DNA from: UBA8199 sp035358715
GTDB lineage: Bacteria > Verrucomicrobiota > Verrucomicrobiia > Limisphaerales > UBA8199
NCBI GenBank assembly: GCA_035358715.1
Contig: DAOPPX010000004.1
Span: 17,076 to 81,075, forward strand
Length of the DNA: 64,000 bases
Reading direction: 5' to 3'
Shown here: piece by piece, positions 44,035-51,390 of the stretch
How the letters are laid out: each line of letters starts with the position of its first letter
Numbering within the stretch: the first letter of the stretch is position 1
Made by a program: the position numbers and the translations under genes
Notes under the pieces: model-generated
Told to the model about the DNA's origin: nothing
The model's database searches: none
What the model saw: the letters and a program-made list of their open reading frames with translations, nothing else

Positions 44035-44925
44035 CTATTGGCTGTCCACGCCGTGGACCGCCATCTGCAGGCCGTAAACGCCTGTGCTCGCGGTGATCAA
44101 CAGCGTCTTCCGGCCTTTGCCGCCAAAGCACACATTCGCGGTCCATCTCTCCGGCACGTCAATCTGCTCGATCTTCTGCCCCGCCGGATCAAAGACCGAC
44201 ACGCCCTTGCCGGTGAGGTAGATGTTGCCTCGGTTGTCTATGGTCATCCCGTCTGACCCCAACTCGCAGAACAGCTTCTTCTCTGCTAGCGCGCCATCCG
44301 GCTGGATGCGGTAGCGGTAGGTCTTGCCCGCCTTGATGTCCGTCACGTAGAGCAGCTTGCCGTCGGGCGTGCCGATGATGCCGTTGGGCTGCGTCAGGTC
44401 GTCAATCACCCGGCTCAGTGTCCTGTGATCCGGCGCCAGGTAATAGACGCATTCCTCCATCTCCTTGGGGCCGCGCTTCCAGTAGGAGCGCTTGTAATAG
44501 GGGTCGGTGAAATACAACCCGCCGCGGGGGCTGATCCACAAATCATTCGGGCCATTGAACAGCTTGCCCTGGTAATCCTTCAGGATCACGGTCGGCTTGC
44601 CGGCGCGGTCAATGTGCCACAGCTCGTTCTTGTCATCGGCGCACGCCCAGAGATTGCCCTTCCCGTCGAAGGAAAGCCCGTTGGCGCGGCCGCAGGGCTG
44701 CATGAAAGTGCTGAGCTTGCCGTCCACGCTCCATTTCATGATGCGGTCATTGGGCTGGTCGGTGAAGAAGACGTTGCCCTTTCGGTCCGAGGCCGGGCCT
44801 TCCGTGAAGGCGAACCCGCCCGCCAGTTTCTGCAACGTCGCGCCCGGAGCGATGATCCCGGTCTCGGCGGCCAGCGTGTGCGTCGCGCAAACGACGCCCA
44901 GAAAAATGGAGATGAAGCACTTCAT
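44035..44925 (-). CDS. Secreted SMP-30/gluconolactonase-like protein
   Basis: A 296-residue protein with a signal peptide (MKCFISIFLGVVCATHTLAAE). It is a six-bladed propeller of the SMP-30/gluconolactonase/LRE family: GFAFTEGPASDRKGNVFFTD (Glu ligand), GRANGLSFDGKGNLWAC, NGPNDLWISPRGGLYFTDP (Asn-Asp ligands) and GSDGMTIDNRGNIYLTG (Asp ligand). Such enzymes hydrolyse sugar lactones using Ca2+ or Zn2+. Its placement between two energy operons looks incidental. A spacer follows upstream (44926-45489). Confidence 0.88.
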   Translation of the reverse strand: MKCFISIFLGVVCATHTLAAETGIIAPGATLQKLAGGFAFTEGPASDRKGNVFFTDQPNDRIMKWSVDGKLSTFMQPCGRANGLSFDGKGNLWACADDKNELWHIDRAGKPTVILKDYQGKLFNGPNDLWISPRGGLYFTDPYYKRSYWKRGPKEMEECVYYLAPDHRTLSRVIDDLTQPNGIIGTPDGKLLYVTDIKAGKTYRYRIQPDGALAEKKLFCELGSDGMTIDNRGNIYLTGKGVSVFDPAGQKIEQIDVPERWTANVCFGGKGRKTLLITASTGVYGLQMAVHGVDSQ

Positions 44926-45206
44926 ATTGGTTTAGGTGCCCAGATCGAAATCCAAACCTTGGCCTGTGTAAAGCGCGAAACCGCCATCCGGCCTGCCGGG
45001 CACGTATCTCAACTCCTTGCGATAGCACCGCCCCAGCCCCACCCGCTGCCGACCACCCCCCACCCCAGCACTCCGCCAGACTGTCCATTTATTGGACACG
45101 CCGCCAAACCCTGGCTTTGCCAGTCATCCGGCACATCCGGTGATCATCACCCCCGCCAGCATCCCAATCGCAGCCTTCTGCGCCTCCTTTTAGCCACTTC
45201 TTAGCC

Positions 45207-45302
45207 GTGTACAAGGGGAGTACAAGGGATGCTCATCGGGTGCACACGGGAAAGCCCTATGTGCATCCGGTGAGCACCCGGTGTACACCCGGTGTACACG
45301 GC
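45207..45302. repeat. Nine-unit degenerate 11-bp tandem array
   Basis: Units on the plus strand: GTGTACAAGGG, GAGTACAAGGG, ATGCTCATCGG, GTGCACACGGG, then the diverged AAAGCCCTAT, GTGCATCCGG, TGAGCACCCG, GTGTACACCCG, GTGTACACGGC. The central TGTACA/TGCACA-like part of each unit is palindromic. It ends 187 bases before the kinase start. The rest of the 44926-45489 spacer shows nothing recognisable. Confidence 0.75.
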
Positions 45303-45489
45303 GGCCGGTGGTGGCCGAAGGGCGGGAGGTGGGCAGGGCAGCCGCCATGGACAGGCAGGATTCGTTGGTTGGGGGCTGGCGCACCTGCGCGGTGGGGGGC
45401 GGGTATATTCCAGTTCTTGGGAGAAAGCCAAGTGCGGGGGTGCATTGGTCCCCGTTGACAACCGTTCCTGCGCTGACCAGTCTTGGGCG

Positions 45490-47625
45490 GTGAGCACCAG
45501 CGGAACAGGTTCGCGCACGAGCGCCTTTAGCCGGTTCGTGATTCGGCTGCCGCGGCTGCTTTCAAAGCGCCTTTGGGCCGTGCCGCTTGTCGGGGCTGTG
45601 ATCCTCGGCCTTGTTGGCCTATGGGTGGGCAACCGGGTTGAGGAAACCACCCGCGGCGAACTGGCGGCCCGTCTGCAGACTGTGCTCCAGGCGGACATCA
45701 ATGCCCTGCGCCTGTGGTTCACTGAGCGGCAGTATGACGCCAAGACTCTTGCGTCGGATGAGCGCATCGAGACCGCGATTGCCGAGCTTGCCGCCTTGGC
45801 GCAGCATTCCAACGCCACGGCGCGGCTCCTGACCAACTCCGCTCCTGCCCGGGCGCTGGTGTTCTACTTGAAGCCGCTGCTGGAGGCCCAGAAGTACCTT
45901 GGCTACGTCGTGGTGGCCACAGACAAACGAATCCTGGCGACGACCGGCACGGAGGAAGTCGGCACCCGCGCGCCGCCGTCCTACAACCTGTTCCTCAACA
46001 AGACGCTGGATGGTCAACTGGCCGCCTCACGTCCCTTCATCCGTCAGACCAACCTAAACCAGCGGATTGACGGCCCCACGATGTTTGTCGCCGCGCCCAT
46101 CAAGTCCACGAACGGCGCCGTGATCGCGGTGCTGGGACTTCGCATGAGGCCCGAGAAGGAGTTCACCAGCATTTTCTCCGTCGCCCAGATTGGCCAGACC
46201 GGGGAGGCCTATGCCTTTGACCGGAGCGGGCTGGTGCTGACGGCGACCCGCTTTGATCCGGTGCTCAAGACGCTTGGCCTGATTCCCCCGGGCCGCACCA
46301 ACACCGCCATCCTGAACCTGAAGCTGCTGGATCCCGAGGAAGAGCTGCGCCCCGGCGATCCCCCCGCCAAACCCCGCAGCCAGCTTCACCTCACACGCAT
46401 GGCAGCCTCCGCCACCATGGGGAACAACGACTTCGACGTGCGCGGCTATCGCAACTATCGCGGCATGAAGGTGGTCGGCGCCTGGGCGTGGCTGCGCGAC
46501 TGCGGGATGGGCGTCGCGGCTGAGCAGTCGGTGGACGAAGCCTTCCAGACGCTTTATGTCCTGCGGCGTGTGTTTCTGGTGCTGTTCGGTTTGCTGCTTG
46601 CCAGCGGCGGCGCGATCTTTGGCTTCACGCTCCTGGTGGAGCGCATGCAGGCTTTGGGGCGAAGGAACGCGCTTACCGCCCGGCGGCTTGGGCAATACGC
46701 GCTCGTGCAGGAGATCGGGCGCGGCGCCAACGGCATGGTTTACCGCGCCCGCCATTCCCTGTTGCGCCGGCCGGTGGCCATCAAGCTGCTCAGCCCGGAC
46801 CTGACCAATGAGGCCAACACCGCCCGTTTCGAGCACGAGGTTCAGATGACGAGCCAGCTCACCCACCCGAACACGGTTGCCATCTACGACTACGGGCGCA
46901 CGCCGGAGGGGCTGTTCTACTTCGCGATGGAGTACCTTGGCGGCATTGACCTGGATCAGCTCGTGCGCCAATTCGGCGCCCAGCCTGAGGGCCGGGTTAT
47001 CCACATCCTGCGCCAGGCTTGCGGCTCGCTGGCGGAGGCGCACCGGATCGGTTTGATCCATCGCGACGTCAAGCCTGCCAACATCATCCTCACCCGCCGC
47101 GGCGGGGTCTGCGACCAGGTGAAGGTCCTCGATTTCGGATTGGTGACGGCGGTGCATCCCGGAGCGGCGGACAGCCCCGGGTTCAAGGACGTGGTTGGCA
47201 CGCCGCATTTCATGTCACCAGAGGCGGTCGAGAAGCCGGAGAGTGTGGGCATCCAGAGCGACCTCTACTCGCTGGGGGCGGTCGGTTACTGGCTGCTCAC
47301 CGGCAAGACCCTCTTCGACTCCGATACTGTCGAGGGCTTGCTCGCCCGGCAGGTCACAACTCCGCCGCCGCAGCCTGGCGAACGATTGGGCCGACCCGTC
47401 TCGCCCGACCTCGCGGATCTCCTCCTGCGCTGTCTCGCCAAGCAGGCCGAGCAACGCCCCCCGAGCGCCGAGGCTTTGGAACAGGCCCTTGCGGCTTGCG
47501 CGTCCGCCGGAACATGGGGATGGTCGGACGCCGAGGAATGGTGGAAGCGGCACATGGCCGACATTGAAACGCTGCCTCCGGCCACCATGGCAGAGAAGAC
47601 CCTGGTGATCGCGCCGCGGCCATAG
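45490..47625 (+). CDS. Cache-domain membrane Ser/Thr protein kinase
   Basis: A 711-residue protein from a GTG start at 45490; earlier frame positions run through the spacer. Order: a first helix (AVPLVGAVILGLVGLWVG), an extracytoplasmic double-Cache-like sensor (~residues 55-345, with GYVVVATDKRIL and GEAYAFDRSGLVLTATRFD), a second helix (VFLVLFGLLLASGGAIFGF), then a cytosolic kinase. The kinase has a P-loop EIGRGANGMVYRARH, VAIKLL (Lys), catalytic IHRDVKPANI, DFG, and APE-like SPEAVE. It therefore senses a small ligand outside and phosphorylates proteins inside. It lies between two hydrogenase operons; any link to them is inference. Confidence 0.87.
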   Translation: MSTSGTGSRTSAFSRFVIRLPRLLSKRLWAVPLVGAVILGLVGLWVGNRVEETTRGELAARLQTVLQADINALRLWFTERQYDAKTLASDERIETAIAELAALAQHSNATARLLTNSAPARALVFYLKPLLEAQKYLGYVVVATDKRILATTGTEEVGTRAPPSYNLFLNKTLDGQLAASRPFIRQTNLNQRIDGPTMFVAAPIKSTNGAVIAVLGLRMRPEKEFTSIFSVAQIGQTGEAYAFDRSGLVLTATRFDPVLKTLGLIPPGRTNTAILNLKLLDPEEELRPGDPPAKPRSQLHLTRMAASATMGNNDFDVRGYRNYRGMKVVGAWAWLRDCGMGVAAEQSVDEAFQTLYVLRRVFLVLFGLLLASGGAIFGFTLLVERMQALGRRNALTARRLGQYALVQEIGRGANGMVYRARHSLLRRPVAIKLLSPDLTNEANTARFEHEVQMTSQLTHPNTVAIYDYGRTPEGLFYFAMEYLGGIDLDQLVRQFGAQPEGRVIHILRQACGSLAEAHRIGLIHRDVKPANIILTRRGGVCDQVKVLDFGLVTAVHPGAADSPGFKDVVGTPHFMSPEAVEKPESVGIQSDLYSLGAVGYWLLTGKTLFDSDTVEGLLARQVTTPPPQPGERLGRPVSPDLADLLLRCLAKQAEQRPPSAEALEQALAACASAGTWGWSDAEEWWKRHMADIETLPPATMAEKTLVIAPRP

Positions 47626-47704
47626 TCTTGTCCACTGCGGCAGCCGGGAGGAAAACGGCCGCCGGGCACAGCTTGCCGCCGGCGGGAGACGGGCGGTTCG
47701 GGGA

Positions 47705-48223
47705 TCAAGCCAACGACCGCAGCGCCGTGCTGACGCGGTCCACGATGCCGGGCAGGGCTTCCTGCAATGCCGGGGATACGGCAGTGCCGAGCGTGAAGGG
47801 GTCCGCGACTTCTATGGCGAAGATCCTGACCTGCTGAGGCATTGGCAGCCCGAGGTGCCGCCCCAGGGCAAGGGTCTCGCTGACGCCCACGAAGTGAGGG
47901 GTGCGGCCGGTGAGTTGCTGGAGCGCGGCGGCGTCCAGCTCGTGCACGGTGCCGGGCGCTGCGCGGTGGGTCTGGATGGAATCCACGATGACTACCGTGT
48001 CATAGCCGCTCATGAAGTCCAGGAGGGCCAGGCCCATTTCCATGGTCTCGCGGACGTCAATAGCCGGGTGGCCGGCCAGGGTGTCTTGAAGCTGGCGGAC
48101 CACGTAAAGCCCGACGCCATCGTCGGTGAGAATGTCGTTTCCAAGTCCGAGCACGAGGACGCGCGACGCCGGGGCAGGGGGGGGCTCCTGCCCGGCGGTC
48201 GTCTCGATCGCGGGGGCGTGCAT
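47705..48223 (-). CDS. Hydrogenase maturation protease (HyaD/HoxW-like)
   Basis: A 172-residue endopeptidase. The start is the ATG at 48223; a TTG further upstream would add 15 unlikely residues. Typical features are VLVLGLGNDILTDDGVGLYVV (metal-binding Asp), the Glu in VRETMEMGLALLDFM, and the His in GRTPHFVGVSETLALG. It is the last gene of the Mvh/Hdr operon and should trim the tail of the MvhA-like large subunit encoded just upstream. It is distinct in sequence from the HycI-type protease of the other operon. Confidence 0.9.
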   Translation of the reverse strand: MHAPAIETTAGQEPPPAPASRVLVLGLGNDILTDDGVGLYVVRQLQDTLAGHPAIDVRETMEMGLALLDFMSGYDTVVIVDSIQTHRAAPGTVHELDAAALQQLTGRTPHFVGVSETLALGRHLGLPMPQQVRIFAIEVADPFTLGTAVSPALQEALPGIVDRVSTALRSLA

Positions 48224-48290
48224 GTCTCGAATCCGGAGTCCGGGGGCCGATTTCCGAAGGAGGGCCAAAGTCCGAACTCCGGCGTGCGGC

Positions 48291-49820
48291 CTAATCCTGG
48301 ACGAGCTGTTGTACCAGGGTTCGCTGGCGGTCGTAGATGTTCACGCGCAGCGGCATGTGTCCGGGGAGCGAGTGAGTGGCGCAACCCAGGCACGGGTCGT
48401 AGGCGCGGAAGGCCATTTCGACCTTGTTGAGGAGGCCTTCGGTGACCTTGCCGCCTTTGATGAGGCCCTTGGCGGCGCGCTCGACGCTCATGGCGATGCG
48501 GGCGGCGTTGTTCTGGGTGGCCACGATCAGGTTGGCCATGGTGATGCAGCCGCGCTCATCGGTCTGGTAATGATGGAAGAGCGTGCCGCGCGGGGCTTCA
48601 ACCACACCGATCCCTTCCTTCGGGATGCTGGTGGGGATTCGCCGCACGTCCGGGCTGGTGATTTCAGGGTCATTGAGCAGTTCCTGCATCCGCTCGGCGG
48701 CGTGGATCATCTCGATGGAGCGCGCCAGGTGGTTGGCGAGCGTGTGGTGGACCGGTTTGCCGCCGAGGACCTTGAAGAACTCCTCGTAAGCGGCCTGGGC
48801 CTTGGGCGTGGACATGCCGTCGGAGGCATTCAAGCGCGCCAGCGGGGCGACGGAGTAAAGGCTCGTGTCGGGGCCTTCGGAGAAGTCCTTCCATCCGCGT
48901 TGCTTGAGGAAGGTGAACTTCATGTAGCTCCACGGCTCGACGTGCTCGGCCACGTAATCGCGGTATTGCCGGGTCGGGAATTTGCAGACTTCCTTGCCGT
49001 TGCAGTCCACGACGCGGAGTTTGCCGTCGTAGAAGTTGACGCGGTTCTGCTCGTCCACCATGCCCATGTAGCAGGTTTTGTGGGTGAAGGCGTCGCTGGT
49101 GATCATCTTCACGTAATCGGGGTTGCCGAGGACGATCTGCTTGAGCACGCCGAGGGTCCACTCCGCGAACTCGACGGCGTCTTTGGCCAGTTCTTTGAAC
49201 CTGGGGAGGTCAGCCGGGTTTAGAGCCTTGCTGACGCCGCCGGGCAAACCGAGCACCGGATGCACCACCTTGCCGCCGAAGTAGGCGGTTAGCTCGCGCA
49301 CGCGGCGCCGGGTGGCGATGACTTTCTTGCCGGCTTCGATCCCCACCTTGCCAATCACGCCGACGATATTGCGCTCGGCCGGAGGGGCTTCCGGGCCGAC
49401 GATGAAATCCGGCCCGCCCAGCACGAAGACGTGGAGCGCGTGGTCCTCGAGCATGAAGGCGTTATAGACCAGCTCACGAATCTTGCGGCCGGCGGGGGTC
49501 GGCTCGACCTGGTAAAGGTCATCCAGGCACTTGGTGGCGGCCATGTGGTGCGCGGTGGGGCACACGCCGCAGATGCGGCTGGTGATTTGGGGCATGTCCT
49601 CGGCGGGACGGCCGAGGCTGAAGACCTCGAAGCCGCGCAGCTCGGGCACCTGCATGTAGGCGCGCTCGACGTCGCCTTTATCGTCGAGAAAGATGTCAAT
49701 CTTGCCGTGGCCTTCGAGGCGGGTGATGGGCTCGACGGTGAAACGGCGGCGGCCCATCTGGTAGGCGGCGTTGGCGCGTGCGGAACCCTGGTTGAATGTT
49801 TGTTTGACTGCTTGGTCCAT
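48291..49820 (-). CDS. mvhA: Group 3 [NiFe]-hydrogenase large subunit (MvhA-like)
   Basis: A 509-residue protein (ATG 49820; a GTG four codons upstream overlaps the mvhG stop and is possible). It is the catalytic H2-activating subunit. The ligands are SRICGVCPTAHH (Cys84, Cys87) and YDPCLGCATH near the C terminus; about 26 residues after that His form the tail removed on maturation. RLEGHGKIDIF near the N terminus fits the family. The similarity is to the F420-nonreducing hydrogenase that partners HdrABC in methanogens and some sulfate reducers (group 3c). No quinone- or F420-reducing subunit is present. Confidence 0.93.
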   Translation of the reverse strand: MDQAVKQTFNQGSARANAAYQMGRRRFTVEPITRLEGHGKIDIFLDDKGDVERAYMQVPELRGFEVFSLGRPAEDMPQITSRICGVCPTAHHMAATKCLDDLYQVEPTPAGRKIRELVYNAFMLEDHALHVFVLGGPDFIVGPEAPPAERNIVGVIGKVGIEAGKKVIATRRRVRELTAYFGGKVVHPVLGLPGGVSKALNPADLPRFKELAKDAVEFAEWTLGVLKQIVLGNPDYVKMITSDAFTHKTCYMGMVDEQNRVNFYDGKLRVVDCNGKEVCKFPTRQYRDYVAEHVEPWSYMKFTFLKQRGWKDFSEGPDTSLYSVAPLARLNASDGMSTPKAQAAYEEFFKVLGGKPVHHTLANHLARSIEMIHAAERMQELLNDPEITSPDVRRIPTSIPKEGIGVVEAPRGTLFHHYQTDERGCITMANLIVATQNNAARIAMSVERAAKGLIKGGKVTEGLLNKVEMAFRAYDPCLGCATHSLPGHMPLRVNIYDRQRTLVQQLVQD

Positions 49821-49831
49821 ATAGGTCTCTT

Positions 49832-50806
49832 TCACTTGGATGGAAGGGTGACTTTGCGGCGCAACAGGCTCTTGGCCAGGCCGTAACGATAGAACGTGCC
49901 CACCGGATCGGGGATGCCCGTGAGCACCTGGTCAATCTCGCCTTCTTCCTTGGGGGCGAGGTTGGCACAGAGCGAGGACATGATCTTGAGGCCCTGGTCG
50001 CGGACGCGGGTGGTGGGGCCGAAGCAGCCGGTGCAGGGCATGCCGCCGACGGTGCAGGCGGCTTCGCAGCCGCTGCGCGTGCTGGGGCCCATGCAAACGA
50101 CGCCCTGGGCGAGGAAACATTTGTCCGGGTCCATCAGCACCTGGTGGGGCCGTTTGAACTCGGTGAACGCGATATTGGCGGGCTTGGTGGCCTTGCGCGG
50201 GCATTCATCGCACAGCGCGATGTCCGGCGCGATCACGGTGCCTTTTGGCGGCAGCCGGTTCTCCAGCAGGGCGGTGAGGGCCGTCCGGGTGACCTTGGGC
50301 GTGGGCGGGCAGCCGGGCACGTAGTAATCCACCTCGACCACCTGGTCGAGCGAGCGGACGACATTGTGGAGCTCGGGGAGCGTCGGCTCGCGGCCATTGT
50401 CGCTGGTCGTGAGTTGGGGGCGGGTCTTCTTGTCGTTGACCATGGTCGGAGCGTCCTCGTAATTGAACTTGAGGAGTTGTTCGCGGGGGAACTGGTTGGC
50501 CAGGCCGGGGATGCCGCCGAGCTGAGCGCAGGCGCCATAGGCAATCATATACTGGCTCTTGCGGCGCAGCAGGTGAGCCATTTCCTCCTGCTCGTCGGAG
50601 CGGATGGCGCCGTTGAGCAGCGTGGCGGCGATGGACTTGTCGGGCATGGCCTCGATGTCCTTGTATTTGAAATCCATCGCCACGGGCCAGAGGACAATGT
50701 CCACTTTTTCGACTACGCCGAGGATGTCCTCGGCGAGGTCCACGACGGTTTCTTCGCAGCCTCCGCACGAGGCGCACCAGTAAAAAGCAATTTTAGGCTT
50801 AGGCAT
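49832..50806 (-). CDS. mvhG: Hydrogenase small subunit (MvhG-like)
   Basis: A 324-residue protein from ATG 50806, overlapping the mvhD stop by eight bases. It binds three Fe-S clusters. The proximal site uses FYWCASCGGCEE, YGACAQLGG and YVPGCPPTP. The C-terminal medial and distal sites come from CDECPRK, VVCMGPSTRSGCEAACTVGG and GMPCTGCFGPT. The lack of a Tat signal indicates a cytosolic enzyme, as for Mvh. It passes electrons from the [NiFe] centre to MvhD. Confidence 0.93.
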   Translation of the reverse strand: MPKPKIAFYWCASCGGCEETVVDLAEDILGVVEKVDIVLWPVAMDFKYKDIEAMPDKSIAATLLNGAIRSDEQEEMAHLLRRKSQYMIAYGACAQLGGIPGLANQFPREQLLKFNYEDAPTMVNDKKTRPQLTTSDNGREPTLPELHNVVRSLDQVVEVDYYVPGCPPTPKVTRTALTALLENRLPPKGTVIAPDIALCDECPRKATKPANIAFTEFKRPHQVLMDPDKCFLAQGVVCMGPSTRSGCEAACTVGGMPCTGCFGPTTRVRDQGLKIMSSLCANLAPKEEGEIDQVLTGIPDPVGTFYRYGLAKSLLRRKVTLPSK

Positions 50807-51365
50807 GAGCAGGCTCCAGACTTTCAGGTTTGCCGCCATGTTCGGCGCAGGCGCTGCCGGCGGCGGCTTCCCTGGCGGCGACGTGTTCGGCGAAGTGTTT
50901 CATTTCCCGGTCCCACTCGTCGAACTTCTGCGGGATGCCCAGGGGCCCGAGCCGGGTGATGGTTTCGGTCATCTCGTTGATGACGCGTTTGACTTTTTCG
51001 CCCTCGGCGGCGGAAATCCACTCCAGGCGGAGGCGCTCAGGCTCGATGCCCATGTCGGCGATCATGCGCTTGAGCATTTGGTAGCGGCGGAGGCACTTGT
51101 AGTTGCCCTCGACGTAGTGGCAGTCGTTGGGATGGCAGCCGCCGATGAGCACGCCGTCCGCGCCCTTGGCCAGGGCGTCGGTGATGAATTGCGGGTCCAC
51201 GCGCCCCGAGCACATCAGCCGGATGATCCGGGCGTTGGCCGCATGTTTCATGCGGGACACGCCGGCCAGGTCGGCCGCGGTGTAGGTGCACCAGTTGCAG
51301 AAGAAGGCCACGATGCGTGGCGTCCAGGCTCCGCTGGTGGAGGAGGGTTTTGTTTCGTTAGTCAT
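50799..51365 (-). CDS. mvhD: MvhD-like [2Fe-2S] adaptor between hydrogenase and HdrA
   Basis: A 188-residue protein (MvhD is typically ~140). ATG 51365 has a good AAAGGA site. The conserved core has FFCNWCTYTAADLAGVSR, RLMCSGRVDPQ, GVLIGGCHPNDCHYVEGN and LRLEWISAAEGEKVKRV. It carries electrons from MvhG to the flavin of HdrA, where they bifurcate. The C terminus (roughly the last 40 residues) is an added Ala/Glu/His-rich extension (REAAAGSACAEHGG). It lies 25 bases after hdrA. Confidence 0.93.
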   Translation of the reverse strand: MTNETKPSSTSGAWTPRIVAFFCNWCTYTAADLAGVSRMKHAANARIIRLMCSGRVDPQFITDALAKGADGVLIGGCHPNDCHYVEGNYKCLRRYQMLKRMIADMGIEPERLRLEWISAAEGEKVKRVINEMTETITRLGPLGIPQKFDEWDREMKHFAEHVAAREAAAGSACAEHGGKPESLEPAHA

Positions 51366-51390
51366 GTTTAATCCTTTCTGGGCTGGGTGG

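Noticed and set aside
45207..45302. CRISPR array
   Set aside because: Units are 10-11 bases and directly abutting with no spacers; no cas genes nearby.
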